Shown piece by piece: positions 45,069-55,765 of a stretch of 64,000 nt of DNA. This stretch comes from JAJCYL01 sp963664285 (GTDB taxonomy: Bacteria; Bacteroidota; Bacteroidia; Cytophagales; Cyclobacteriaceae): positions 8,154 through 72,153 of the forward strand of contig CAXXNX010000057.1 of assembly GCA_963664285.2 (NCBI GenBank). The letters run 5' to 3'. The translations under genes and the position numbers were made by a program. Position 1 is the stretch's first letter. Each line of letters begins with the position of its first letter. A model generated the notes under the pieces. That model was not told the origin of the DNA and did no database searches. It saw only the letters and a program-made list of their open reading frames with translations.

Positions 45069-47177
45069 TTATTTTTTGTTACCATTCGTATAAGTATCAT
45101 TATCAATTTCATCTTTTTTCTTTTTAGCGGCTGATAAAATATGGTATTTTATATCTGAAATGTCCTGATCAGATAATCGATCGCTAAATTTCGGCATCCC
45201 TTTTTCGAGAAATATTCCATCTCTTACGATTTCATGAAAAATCTGAAATATTTCGACAGAAGAATAGGTCAGGTCGGGAATGTTACCACCATCATTAAAT
45301 CGATGGCATGCATTACAAAATCGATTGTAAAGTGATTCTCCCCTGGTGATTTCATCCTCAGTTGCTTCAATTGGAATATCAATCAATCTCTTTGTTTCCT
45401 TGATTGGATAGGAAGGAATTTGCTCCTTTTTGCCAATGGCAAAGGTGTACAATGTACCTGGGTTAATTTGATCGGTGAACTTCCACCATAATCCAAAAAA
45501 ACCTCCCCAGCCAACTGCTATCGAAATATATTGGATGTCATCTACCATATATGTTATTGGGGAAGCGGTAATTCCTGTCTCAAGTCTGAAATCCCACACT
45601 TTTTCACCAGTTTTAGCATCATAAGCAACAAGTATACCTTCAGCCGTTCCCTGAAAGACTAAATCATCTGTAGTTAGTACGCCTGCATTCCATGAAGTAG
45701 CATGTTTAACACTCCATATCTCTTTTTGATTGATCGGATCCCAGGAAATCAACCAGCCACCAGCATAGCGAAAATCTTTGTTATCAAAATCAACGCCCAA
45801 ATTCATACTTCTACCATCATCATTAAATTGCCATTCTTTAGGTTGATCATACATCAGGGCTTCTGAACGTGTAGGTATGTATACTAATCCTGTAGTTGGA
45901 TTGAAAGCCATCGGTTGCCAGTTGTGTCCTCCACCAGGGCCGGGTATAATCTGTGCATTAACTTCAGTATACCGGGCAAAATCAGTTTCTACTGGCCGTC
46001 CGGATTCTTGATCCACCTGTTTTGCCCAGTTTATATATGTGTATTTCTCTGATGAGATTAACGCCCCGTTGGTTCGGTCAATGACATAGAAAAAACCATT
46101 CTTAGGTGCTTGCATTAATACTTTTCTCATCCCGCCGTCTATCTGAAGATCCGCCAAAATTATTGGTTGCGTGGCAGTATAATCCCAGGCGTCGCCAGGT
46201 GTAGTTTGATAATGCCATACCAATTCACCATTATCTGGATTCAACGCAACAATAGATGATAGATAGAGGTTATCACCTCCTCCGGGGCTTCTGATTTCCC
46301 TGTTCCATGGTGATCCATTACCTACGCCGATGTATAACAATTTTAACTCAGGATCATAAACTAGGGCATCCCAGACAGTCCCACCTCCACCATATTTCCA
46401 CCATTCACCATTCCAGGTTTTAGCTGCTCTTTCCATTGCCTTTGATTCAAATGGTAAGGAAGGATTACCAGGGACAGTGTAAAAACGCCATTTCTCTTCT
46501 CCTGTTAACCAGTCATATGCTGTCACATATCCTCTGACTCCATATTCGGCTCCGCCATTGCCTATAACTACCTTCCCATCAAAGACTCTTGGCGCACCTG
46601 TAATAGTATAGGCCTTGGTTTGATCTACCGTCAGAACTTCCCATTTCATTTCTCCTGACGCAGCATCAATGGCAATCAGTCTGCCATCTAAAGCACCCAC
46701 GTAAATTAGACCTTTATATAATAATGCAACACCTCGATTCACTACATCGCAACAAGCCTTTTCACCATATTCGCGGGGTACTTCCGGATCATATGTCCAT
46801 ATGAGTTCACCTTTTCTTGCATCTACTGCATATACCAAACTCCATGGTCCACTTAAATACATTATGCCGTCCACCACCAACGGAGTTGCCTCAATACCAC
46901 GTGTAGTTCCAAGATTCAGGCTCCAAGCTAGTCCAAGATCGTCAATATTATCTTTGGTAATCTGGTTTAAGGAACTGTACCGATCTTCTTTATAGTTTCT
47001 TCCATAAGACAGCCAATCTCCAGGTGTTTCATCTGCCTTCAATAGACGATTTTCATCGACTTCACTGGTCACAGATTTCATGTGTTCAATTGTTCCCGGT
47101 TCAATACTTTGTTTGCAGCTCCCACTGATCAAAAAAGTACTGACTGCAAGGAAGTAGACTCTGGAACGAATATGCAT
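45069..47177 (-). CDS. PQQ-dependent dehydrogenase with C-terminal cytochrome c domain
   Basis: About 702 residues from ATG at 47177 (MHIRSRVYFLAVSTFLISGS, lipobox SGSC). The eight-bladed quinoprotein propeller is marked by WLSYGRNYKEDRYSSLNQIT, the vicinal cysteines GEKACCDVVNRG, TGAPRVFDGKVVIGNGGAEY and DAWDYTATQPIILADL. The C-terminal haem site is FCNACHRF with a likely distal Met in KGMPKFSDRLSDQ. It would oxidise an alcohol or sugar in the periplasm and pass electrons to its own haem. IS1380 copy G sits 11 bp upstream of the ATG; a frame from the IS runs into the gene and could give a longer, wrong leader. The native promoter is displaced. Confidence 0.92.
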   Translation of the reverse strand: MHIRSRVYFLAVSTFLISGSCKQSIEPGTIEHMKSVTSEVDENRLLKADETPGDWLSYGRNYKEDRYSSLNQITKDNIDDLGLAWSLNLGTTRGIEATPLVVDGIMYLSGPWSLVYAVDARKGELIWTYDPEVPREYGEKACCDVVNRGVALLYKGLIYVGALDGRLIAIDAASGEMKWEVLTVDQTKAYTITGAPRVFDGKVVIGNGGAEYGVRGYVTAYDWLTGEEKWRFYTVPGNPSLPFESKAMERAAKTWNGEWWKYGGGGTVWDALVYDPELKLLYIGVGNGSPWNREIRSPGGGDNLYLSSIVALNPDNGELVWHYQTTPGDAWDYTATQPIILADLQIDGGMRKVLMQAPKNGFFYVIDRTNGALISSEKYTYINWAKQVDQESGRPVETDFARYTEVNAQIIPGPGGGHNWQPMAFNPTTGLVYIPTRSEALMYDQPKEWQFNDDGRSMNLGVDFDNKDFRYAGGWLISWDPINQKEIWSVKHATSWNAGVLTTDDLVFQGTAEGILVAYDAKTGEKVWDFRLETGITASPITYMVDDIQYISIAVGWGGFFGLWWKFTDQINPGTLYTFAIGKKEQIPSYPIKETKRLIDIPIEATEDEITRGESLYNRFCNACHRFNDGGNIPDLTYSSVEIFQIFHEIVRDGIFLEKGMPKFSDRLSDQDISDIKYHILSAAKKKKDEIDNDTYTNGNKK

Positions 47178-47192
47178 GGTATGGTTGTTTAA

Positions 47193-48813
47193 CCCGAAAA
47201 ATTCATAGTAGACAATAAAAAACAGGCATAAATTGCTTATATTGAGATAGTTAGACAACAAAATAAGCAATTAATTTATGCCTGAATATAAGGAAAAAGA
47301 TACCGTATTTTATCGAGGAAAACAAGCTTTTAAATTTGATTTTTCAGCATCAGCGATTAGCTCAGACGGAGCGATATTGTTAAGTGAAAAAGTAGAGAGA
47401 AAGACTGGTCTATTAAAAAGCTTCGCCGCACTGATTCCTGACTATCGAAACCCCTTTTTTATCGAATACACTTATGAAGAAATGCTTCGCCAACGGGTGT
47501 TTTTAATGATGCAGGGCTATCAGGATTGCAATGACGAACAAAAACTCCGAGAGGATCCGGTGATCCGTAAAGTACTAGATAGCGGATTATGTTCCCAGCC
47601 TACTTTAAGTCGATTTGAAAACAAGGCCGATCGGAGTCTGATCTACCAGATGAGTCAATGGTTTGTAGACCGTTATGTAGAGGAGTTGAAAGAGAAGACT
47701 GGTCAAATCATCATTGATGTAGATGGTACCGATGACCCTACTCATGGATCCCAACAACTCAGTTTGTATAATGGCTATTATGGACAGACTATGTACCATG
47801 AGTTGTTCTTTAAGGACGGGAACACCGGTCAGGTCATTTTACCAGTACTACGTCCGGGCAATTGTCACTCCAACAAATGGTTTGTGGCCTTATTGAAAAG
47901 GATTGTCATTAAAATCAGAAAAAAACTGCCCTCAGTAAAGATCCTTATTCGAGCGGATAGTGGCTTTTCAGGAGCATCTTTTTATCGGATAGCTAAGCAG
48001 TTTGACCTTCAATTTTGTTTAGGTATTAGTAGTAATGAAGTTTTAAAGACTTTTACCAAACAGACTATCATTGAAGTAAAAAAGGAATATGCTTCAAAAA
48101 TCATCAAACATCAAGAGTTTGTTGGCCCGTTTACTTACCAGGCCAAAAGCTGGGATCGTTCTGAAAAGCTGTACGCCAAAGTGGAGTCTACCGGAAAAGG
48201 AATGAATGTCCGTTACTTTGTGAGCAACTTTGAAGCGATGACCGCTCAACAGATTTACTTTGATTTTTATGTCAAGCGAGGTGATGCCAGTGAAAATCGA
48301 ATAAAGGAACTCAAAAACATGACTTATTCCGACCGGCTTTCCTGTCATCGCTACTGGGCCAATTTCATGCGTTTAATCATCGCTACCCTCTGTTATGAAA
48401 TGTTCCGGCAGATTAAATTATTAATTGCCAAAACAAAACACCACTTTGCTAAACGATGGCAAGTGGACAATATCCGGCTTTACCTGATGAAGGTTGGGGC
48501 GTGCCTGAAAGAAAGGAAAAGATCATTGACAATACAATTCTCAAGAGCCTTTAGATATCAATACCTGCTGGGCGATTTGCTTACGGTGAACTGACCGATC
48601 AGTTAAACAGTTTGGTTTAATCAAAAAAATGTTCTTCCATAAGAACACAATAGAGCTTTGACTGAAAATTGAAAAATTCTAACAAAAAAACGCTCTAATG
48701 TCCTTTGAAATCCAGAAACCTGGTTGATCTTCAAATTAATACATACACTCCAATCAAAAATAGTTAGCAACCCATTATTAATCCCAAAATTGGTGGCCTA
48801 TGAATAATGCGGG
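47193..48813 (+). mobile_element. IS1380-family element, copy G (complete, 1621 bp)
   Basis: Intact ends with TTAA at 47189-47192 and 48814-48817. It lies within the island, just upstream of the PQQ dehydrogenase and divergent from it. It carries the ggtttaat variant. Confidence 0.97.
47278..48594 (+). CDS. IS1380-family transposase (copy G, intact)
   Basis: 438 residues, identical to copy B at the protein level with all DDE residues and the start-codon hairpin. A second fully intact source of transposase in the window. Confidence 0.97.
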   Translation: MPEYKEKDTVFYRGKQAFKFDFSASAISSDGAILLSEKVERKTGLLKSFAALIPDYRNPFFIEYTYEEMLRQRVFLMMQGYQDCNDEQKLREDPVIRKVLDSGLCSQPTLSRFENKADRSLIYQMSQWFVDRYVEELKEKTGQIIIDVDGTDDPTHGSQQLSLYNGYYGQTMYHELFFKDGNTGQVILPVLRPGNCHSNKWFVALLKRIVIKIRKKLPSVKILIRADSGFSGASFYRIAKQFDLQFCLGISSNEVLKTFTKQTIIEVKKEYASKIIKHQEFVGPFTYQAKSWDRSEKLYAKVESTGKGMNVRYFVSNFEAMTAQQIYFDFYVKRGDASENRIKELKNMTYSDRLSCHRYWANFMRLIIATLCYEMFRQIKLLIAKTKHHFAKRWQVDNIRLYLMKVGACLKERKRSLTIQFSRAFRYQYLLGDLLTVN

Positions 48814-48866
48814 TTAATGAATGGTAACGGACCAGATATGGCATGTGCCTCTGGTCGATTTAATTA

Positions 48867-50880
48867 GTGTCTCTAAGAAAACAGCGAGTTTTAGGTCGTA
48901 TTAAAATATTGCTTAAAATGGAACAATGAAAAAATCACTCACCTTGCTGACTAATAAAGGGTGACTTTGCTTTTATTCATTGTTTTTGATGGTTTTTGAT
49001 AAAAATAGCCGGGTTTTAGCCTGGCCAGGACGCACTTCTGCCAGTGCCTAATCCTTATTAAACAGCTAAAAGGTGATTAAGCTGCTTGTTTCTGGCAATT
49101 GGCTTGCTGCTGGGCGGCCAGACGGTCAGCCTGGAGTTTACGCCCGATCTTGTGAAGGTTGTAGGCAGTAATGGCCAACCCGATGTAGCTATTGAAAGTT
49201 TTGCGGGTACGGTTCGGGCATCGGTCCAATCCCCGGTGTTCCAGCTCATTAATGTTGGATTCGATAGCAGAATGCTTGTTTTTCAACCTTTTGAAGGCTG
49301 GCGCTGATTCGATGGCTTTTTCTTCTTTGTTTAACCTACCCTTTTTAGGCATGATCACTTCTGGGATGAAGGTTTGCAGAGTTGCTTTATCCTCTTTATC
49401 GGAAAACCCCTTGTCGGTGCTCAGGCTTTGGATGGGGTATTTCTCAGCGATACGCCGGGCAATTGATAGGGTAAGTTGGTTGTCGGTTTGTTTTTCAGCT
49501 ATTTGCCAGTCTATGAGTAAATGGTATTGATCCGAAGTGATGGCCAGATTCTTACCGATCTCCACATTGGGGTGCAGTTTGCCTTTTTTGATCATTTCGG
49601 CATAAGGTTGAAAGATGGAAAAGACTTTTTCGGCATGGGGAATGGTCTCTGCTCTGATCAACCGCCTGTCGAGCAACTCGATGTGCTTTTCCAACATCTC
49701 AAGATAATAGGTCAATGCCATCAGGGCTGCGAACTCCTCGATAGAGTTTCCCTGATGTTTTTCCAAATTTGGCCCACTTTCTTGCTCAAAGCACGGGCTT
49801 TAGTCAGATAGGAAGTGGCAGCCTGCTCTACCCGCTCCTCTTTGTTTTTTCCTCCAGCCGGTGGTCCTGCCCACGCTGCGCAAGCCTTTTGAGGGATCTG
49901 CGCCAATCCCCGGACTTACGCCAGCCAGTAAAATACCTTTTTGAGACCAATAAATCAGCTACATCTATACACTTTCTGGCACTGTCCCATAGCAGGTTGT
50001 AGTCGGTAGGAAAGTGGGTGTCGGTTTCTACCACGAAACTATCGGTCTTGCAACGCAAGGCAACTTCCTCCCCTCCGGTTTTTCCTTTTTTTTTTAAACA
50101 CCTGGTGACCTGCTGCTACGATTACATCATTGATGCCGATGAGCAGTTCATCGTCCAGCAAGGTCACATTGTCATAAATGTTCTGGTACTTATACTGTTT
50201 GCCCACAGAGTAGTCGGTAGGTAGCACCCCCATAATGCCCCGTACCAACGTGTCGTAATTGGAGATATGGTGTACTCATCGTAAGAGATGTTCATGCACA
50301 GGCGCACCTGGGCCAATACGAAGACCTCCCACAGACTCATACCCTCACGGCCCGTCTTTTTCTTTCCCTCAATGAGTTTGGAAGAAAGTAATTCAAAAAT
50401 ACGCTGGTTCCATTCAGGTTGGACATAGATATATTGAAGGGCGGCTGCCAGGGCAGCTAAGTGGCTTTTAGTTTTCACCGGAGCCTCTACTTGCTCGATG
50501 GGTGTGCATCTCAGGGTAAGTTGGGGCTGGAAGGATTTCCTCATGGTTTGTATTTATATCGGTTATATGCAATATAATGATTAATCCTGATAAACCAACC
50601 GAAAAAATCGTTTCTTTTCTACACTGAATGAACAAAAAAAGGACAGGGATTTTACTCCCCGACAGACCAAAAAGCCTGCGAATCTCAAAGTGAATTCTTT
50701 GGGGTTTTTGAATGGAAAACCTTCAAATGGCCAATTAACAGGCTACAACGCAATGTTCTTGATAATATTTGTGAATCTGAAATTCTATGAATCAGATTCG
50801 AGAATAATTCAGCGCTGATTTGATGGAAAAATACGAATATGATGGATAATCAGCATATTAGCCTGTTTTCATACAGACAC
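48867..50880 (-). mobile_element. ISNCY-like element (2014 bp, defective)
   Basis: Left end GTGTCTCTAAGAAAACAGCG and right end (reverse complement) GTGTCTGTATGAAAACAGGC form terminal repeats matching at 17 of 20 bases. TAATTA lies on both sides (48861-48866 and 50881-50886), probably the target duplication, though it is palindromic so its exact extent is ambiguous. The transposase inside is broken into several frames. Confidence 0.75.
49077..50544 (-). pseudogene. ISNCY-type transposase, several frameshifts
   Basis: Start MRKSFQPQLTLRCTPIEQVE (50544), through MSLWEVFVLAQVRLCMNISY, then shifts into MVRGIMGVLPTDYSVGKQYK and DELLIGINDVIVAAGHQVFK, then VVETDTHFPTDYNLLWDSAR, and finally the C-terminal DDE part (VEIGKNLAITSDQYHLLIDW, LSTDKGFSDKEDKA, NINELEHRGLDRCPN). 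At least three frame changes. Non-functional. The family label ISNCY is from general resemblance. Confidence 0.75.
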
Positions 50881-50886
50881 TAATTA

Positions 50887-51249
50887 GTACTAAAATACAG
50901 TTTTTTGCACATCAGTTTCAAGTAACTCAGTAGTGGCATGTGCAATATCATCTGTTGTATGCCGTGTTATTGTCCAATCTTTTGATTTAAGTTGTGTAAT
51001 ATCCTATTTTCACTAAGTCACATCTCTACGTCTGGGATACTATCATGACGTCTAGAATCATTGGTATAGTGAGCCTTAACGAAAACGTAAACATCAAAGC
51101 TGTTACATACATTTATCTGTGAGTTCAAACAAATGGTACGATCAGCTTCTTTGATCCTTGATGCATGGGTGGTCCTACTTCTGGATTAGCGCTTCAAAAA
51201 GTTTTCAACTTAATTGGTTAACTTTAGAAATGATCAATTCCTGCACATT
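50887..51249. other. Intergenic stretch without a supported gene
   Basis: About 360 bp between the ISNCY-like element and the 2Fe-2S subunit gene. TTAACTTTAG near 51223 resembles a -7 element. No frame, repeat or strong hairpin stands out. Confidence 0.45.
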
Positions 51250-51714
51250 ATGAAGACCAATTTTATTCTCAATGGGGAAAATGTGTCGGTGGAGGCACCA
51301 GCTGATGCCGCCCTGCTCTGGACCCTTCGTGAGCGTTTACAACTTACAGGCACCAAGTTTGGCTGTGGTGTTTCAGCATGCGGTGCATGTACAGTGCATT
51401 TGGATGGGATGGCTATGCGCTCTTGCACTACCCCCCTCTTTCCGTGGTAGCTGGACGTAAGGTGACTACCATTGAAGGTCCTCACTGAAAACAACGATCA
51501 TCCGTTACAAATGGCATTTCAGGAGGTGCAGGTACCACAGTGTGGATACTGCCAGTCTGGTCAGATCATGCAAGCAGCCTCGCTCCTCAATGCAAATCCA
51601 AACCCAACAGAGGAGCAAATCATTGCGCAGATGAATGGGATTTTGTGTCGATGTGGTACTTATACCAGGATAATGAAAGCAATCGAAAGAGTAGCAGAGG
51701 AGGGCCAGATGTGA
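51250..51714 (+). pseudogene. 2Fe-2S subunit of a molybdenum hydroxylase, frameshifted
   Basis: MKTNFILNGENVSVEAPADA then CGVSACGACTVHLDG (plant-type 2Fe-2S site), and after the break CGYCQSGQIMQA and ILCRCGTYTRIMKAI (second 2Fe-2S site). Between them the family expects SCTTPLSVVAGRKVTTIEGL then TENN; here two extra bases (CTCTTTCC near 51440) and one extra C (GGTCCTCAC near 51480) disturb the frame and leave a TAG. It resembles isoquinoline 1-oxidoreductase alpha or aldehyde-oxidase small subunits. Its TGA overlaps the large-subunit ATG by one base. Confidence 0.85.
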
Positions 51715-53867
51715 TGGGAAAGATTAATGGAGGTATTACCAGGCGTCAGTTCCTTGCCACAACAGGTGGAGCAACCATATTTGTTTCCGGATATTATTTA
51801 CTGCCCATTACACGACAGGAAGATGAACATGCATATGACGGTAAAGAGCTGATAGAAAAAAAGTTGACGTTTGGGTGCGATTGATGTCCGACGATCGAGT
51901 GATTATCTATACACCTGCAGCCGAAATGGGACAGGGATCAATGACATCAGTACCTGTGATATTGGCTGAAGAAATGGATGCCGACTGGAGTAAGGTGACC
52001 ATCTTGAGCTGTCCGGTCGAAGCGGAAATTTATGGCGTCGGTTGGCGTCCCGGAGGGAGAAAAAACATGACCACTGCAGGCAGTCGAACTATTAGAAGTT
52101 TTTATCAGCCGATGAGAGAAGCCGGAGCGCAGATCAGAGGTGCCTTGCTTCAAAATGCGGCTGAAAAGTGGCAAGTGAGTATTCAGGAATTGACAACTCA
52201 ACAAGGAATTGTGGTGCATGCGAAATCCAATCGCAAAATGAGTTTTGGCGAAATTGCCGAATTCGAGAATTTTGAAAGTCTACCGGATTTATCCACTGTT
52301 GAACTAAAAAATCCTAAAGATTTCAGACTCATAGGTAAGGTGATGCCGCGTTATGATATTCCTTCGAAAACCAATGGTACGGCTACTTACGGTATAGATG
52401 TCCAATTGCCTGGTATGATGTATGGATTTATCAACCGATCACCTGTAAATGGTTCGAAACCTGAGATTACCAATGAGGCACAAATAACGGCGATGGAGGA
52501 GGTGCAGGCCATAGTGAAACTCGATCATGGTGTCGGCGTGGTTGCATCGTCTTTCGAATCCGGATTGAAAGCCAAACGTCAGATGCGAATTGATTGGAGC
52601 GACGCATCTGCAAATTCTCATAACAGTGCTGAAGACATGTCTGGATATTCGCCGAAGGGTGCAACTGAAGAAATGCAGGAAGGAGATGTCAGCGGTGCGA
52701 TGGGAATTGCCGATAAAATACATGAAGCCACATTTACTAATGCATATGTATATCATGCACAAATGGAACCGCTCAATGCTGTTGTTTCCATTTCTTCAGA
52801 TAGAAAAAACGCAGAGCTTTGGATTGGCTCCCAGGCACCAGACGGAGCAAAAGCGGCGGTGGCCAGAACCGTGGGAATTGACCAGAAAAATGTTAAGGTG
52901 AATCAGCTTTATCTGGGAGGCGGATTTGGACGCAGAACATTGCCGGGCTATGCTGCTGAATGTGCCGCCCTTGCGATGAGCGTTGATGTACCTGTAAAAT
53001 TGATTTGGACACGTGAGAATGACGTGGGCTACGGCGCTTTTAGACCGCAGGTCAAGCAGTTTTTGAAAGCAGGAGTAGACAAGGACGGAAAAATCACAAC
53101 ATGGGATCATACATCGGTGGGCCCAGGAGGGGGATTGCTCGGAGGCACGAGCGTGGCACATTACGACATTCCCAATCTACGATTTGCCAGGAAGAATATG
53201 GATCATGGTATTCGAACCAAGCATTGGCGAGCCGTGGGCCATAGTCCTAGTAAGTATGCCATTGAGACATTCATAGATCAGATAGCGCGGTTTCACAAAA
53301 AGGATCCATTTGTGTACAGACGGGAGATGATGCAGCAGAATCTAAGAGCGCGGAGGGTACTTGAGAAAGCTGCCGAGATATCTAATTGGGACAACAATCC
53401 AAAGGATGGTAAGGCAATGGGCATGGCTTTTGCCGATCGTGATTCATTTACTTGCGGGGTAGCCCAAATATCCCTCAACCGGGATACGGGTGTGATTCGC
53501 GTACACAAATATTGGTGTGCCGTGGGCGGCGGCGGGTGTGGTAGTGCAGCCGGACAACGCTGTGGCACAGGTAGAAGGGGCTGTAACGATGGGCATTTCC
53601 AGTGTGTTAAAAGAGCAAATTGACTTCAAGGCCGGTGTGGTGGCGCAAACCAATTTCCACGATTATCCAATACTGCGAATGTCTGAAGCACCTAAATCAA
53701 TTGAGGTGCTCTTTATTGACTCTGCACACGTTCCGGAAGGAGTAGGTGAAGCCGGACTTCCTGCGGTAGGTGGAGCCATCGCTTCGGCATTTGCTGCACT
53801 TACGGGTAAGTATCTCTATGACATGCCATTTACCCCTGAGCGTGTGTTAGGGCTGCTAAGAACCTGA
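51714..53867 (+). pseudogene. Molybdopterin-binding large subunit of a molybdenum hydroxylase, frameshifted
   Basis: Starts MGKINGGITRRQFLATTGGA, a twin-arginine leader, so the enzyme was exported folded. One missing base near 51868 shifts into VWVRLMSDDRVIIYTPAAEM then GQGSMTSVPVILAEEMDADW. The large frame holds RNDF-like molybdopterin regions: LYLGGGFGRRTLPGYAAECA and GVGEAGLPAVGGAIASAFAA (the last with the catalytic Glu region GVGE). A GC-rich insertion near 53522-53535 shifts the frame again; the end is in 53517-53867. Like IorB/CoxL-type hydroxylases. Both subunits are broken, so the enzyme is lost. Confidence 0.85.
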
Positions 53868-54074
53868 CCACCGTGTCTGACTAATTGACAGGATTGGCCA
53901 ATGTGGGTGTGGGTACATCTCATGCCATGAAGTCATGGCATACAATGACGAGTATAAAAATAGTAGCCAATTTCAGTGCTCAAATTTTTCAACTTACAAT
54001 GAAGTTGAAACGGCCTACAATCCTTGAATTTACTATTATCGCGACTATTATTTTTATACATTGTGTGTGCCGTT

Positions 54075-55709
54075 TTATCTTTTATTATTATAAATGTCGA
54101 TATACTTTCTATCTAATTCTGGCGAGTCCTTGTATTTTATTCTCAATTCTTTTAACTCCTTTTGCAATTTAGTAACTACAGATGCATAAGCGGGGTCGTT
54201 ATATACATTTTTCATTTCTTGCAGGTCTTTTTTACGATCATATAACTCCCATTCGTCTATATCATAATAAAAGTGAACCAGCTTATACTCCTTTGTTACA
54301 ATACCATAGTGTCGTTTGACCATATGAACTGCCGGGTATTCATAGTAATGATAGTAAACAGATTCACGATTCCATTGTGCAGTATCACCTTTTAAAAGTG
54401 GAATCAAACTCTCCCCTTGCATGTCGTTTGGAATTTCAATTTTTGCCGCTTCCAAAAAGGTTTGAGCGAAATCCAGATTTTGAACCATCTCATCACTCGT
54501 TGTACCCGGTGTGATTTCATTTGGCCATCGAACCATCAATGGTGTTTTGAAAGACTCATCATATATAAATCGTTTATCAAACCAACCATGCTCTCCAAGG
54601 TAAAACCCCTGATCTGAAGTATATATTACAATCGTATTTTGAGCTAATCCACTTTCATCAAGATAATCTAACACTCTACCTATATTATCATCTACCGAAG
54701 AGATACAACCAAGATAATCTTGCATATATCTTTGGTATTTCCATTTCATTTTTTCTTCATCAGTCATTTTCGGCCAATTCGTTTTGAAGAAATTATTTAT
54801 AGAATCTAAAACCGGTTCGTACTGTGCTTTTTGTTCCGCATTAGCACGTCCATAAGGGCCATAAAAGCCATTTTCAGATTCTTTAACATTAGGAGTTACT
54901 GACCCCATTTCGGCCAATGTTTCTGGTTTTATTTTACTGTCATGGCTGTACATCATGTGATGCAATAAATTCATTTCTGCTGTTTTGGCTGCAGTACCTC
55001 TATTTTCATAATCATCAAAAAGAGATGCAGGTTCTGGAAATGTCTTCTTTGTAAACTCTTTGAACTTTTCAGGGCTTGGCCACCAAGGTCTATGAGGAGC
55101 TTTATGTAAATACATCATCATAAAAGGTTTCTCTTTATCTCTCTTTTGATCCAACCAATTGATTGTTAAATCAGTAATAATATCGGTCACATAACCTGTG
55201 ATGGTTGTGTCTCCTTTTGTAGTGATAAACTTAGGATTGATATAAGAACCCTGTCCAGGTAAAATCATAAAGTCATCAACACCTTTCGGATTATTACCAA
55301 AATGCAGTTTGCCATACATCGCAGTTGCATAACCTGCATTTTGAAATAACTGGGGAAACGTAACTTGGGTAGTATCAAATGGCATCCTATTGTCAATTTT
55401 TCCATTGATGTGTGTGTGCTTTCCCGTGAGTATAGTAGCCCTCGATGGTGCACAAATTGAATTGGTGACACAAGCATTTGTAAACAATATCCCTTCGTCA
55501 GCAATTCGATCAATATTTGGTGTTTTTAGCAACTTATCCGAGTATGCACTTATCGCCTGATAAGCATGATCATCAGCCATTATAAAAAGTATATTTGGTC
55601 TTTCCATTGACCTTTTCTGACTCGCTTCTTTAGGGTTTTCACAAGAAACAAAGACAAAAATCAAGATCGAAATGGCTAGTAGGTTGCTAAGATTGATTTT
55701 TTTTAACAT
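54075..55709 (-). CDS. Sulfatase (formylglycine-dependent) lipoprotein
   Basis: About 544 residues from the ATG at 55709 (MLKKINLSNLLAISILIFVF, lipobox VSC). Type I sulfatase features: RPNILFIMADDHAY (metal-binding Asp pair), CAPSRATILTGKH with Cys86 as the site converted to formylglycine, GYATAMYGKLHFG, and TSDQGFYLGEHGWFDK. It probably removes sulfate from a sulfated glycan in the periplasm or at the surface. Activation needs an FGE; a candidate is at 24349, outside the island. No SusCD genes lie near. A start ten codons upstream is possible but dilutes the leader. Frame intact. Confidence 0.93.
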   Translation of the reverse strand: MLKKINLSNLLAISILIFVFVSCENPKEASQKRSMERPNILFIMADDHAYQAISAYSDKLLKTPNIDRIADEGILFTNACVTNSICAPSRATILTGKHTHINGKIDNRMPFDTTQVTFPQLFQNAGYATAMYGKLHFGNNPKGVDDFMILPGQGSYINPKFITTKGDTTITGYVTDIITDLTINWLDQKRDKEKPFMMMYLHKAPHRPWWPSPEKFKEFTKKTFPEPASLFDDYENRGTAAKTAEMNLLHHMMYSHDSKIKPETLAEMGSVTPNVKESENGFYGPYGRANAEQKAQYEPVLDSINNFFKTNWPKMTDEEKMKWKYQRYMQDYLGCISSVDDNIGRVLDYLDESGLAQNTIVIYTSDQGFYLGEHGWFDKRFIYDESFKTPLMVRWPNEITPGTTSDEMVQNLDFAQTFLEAAKIEIPNDMQGESLIPLLKGDTAQWNRESVYYHYYEYPAVHMVKRHYGIVTKEYKLVHFYYDIDEWELYDRKKDLQEMKNVYNDPAYASVVTKLQKELKELRIKYKDSPELDRKYIDIYNNKR

Positions 55710-55765
55710 GTTTAATTTCTCTATTTTAATGGCATACAACCTCTAGTATATAGTTTCCTATATAG

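Noticed and set aside
51214..51250. Start of the 2Fe-2S subunit at 51214
   Set aside because: The extra 12 residues do not belong to the family; Met at 51250 (MKTNFILNGENV) fits the usual N-terminus.
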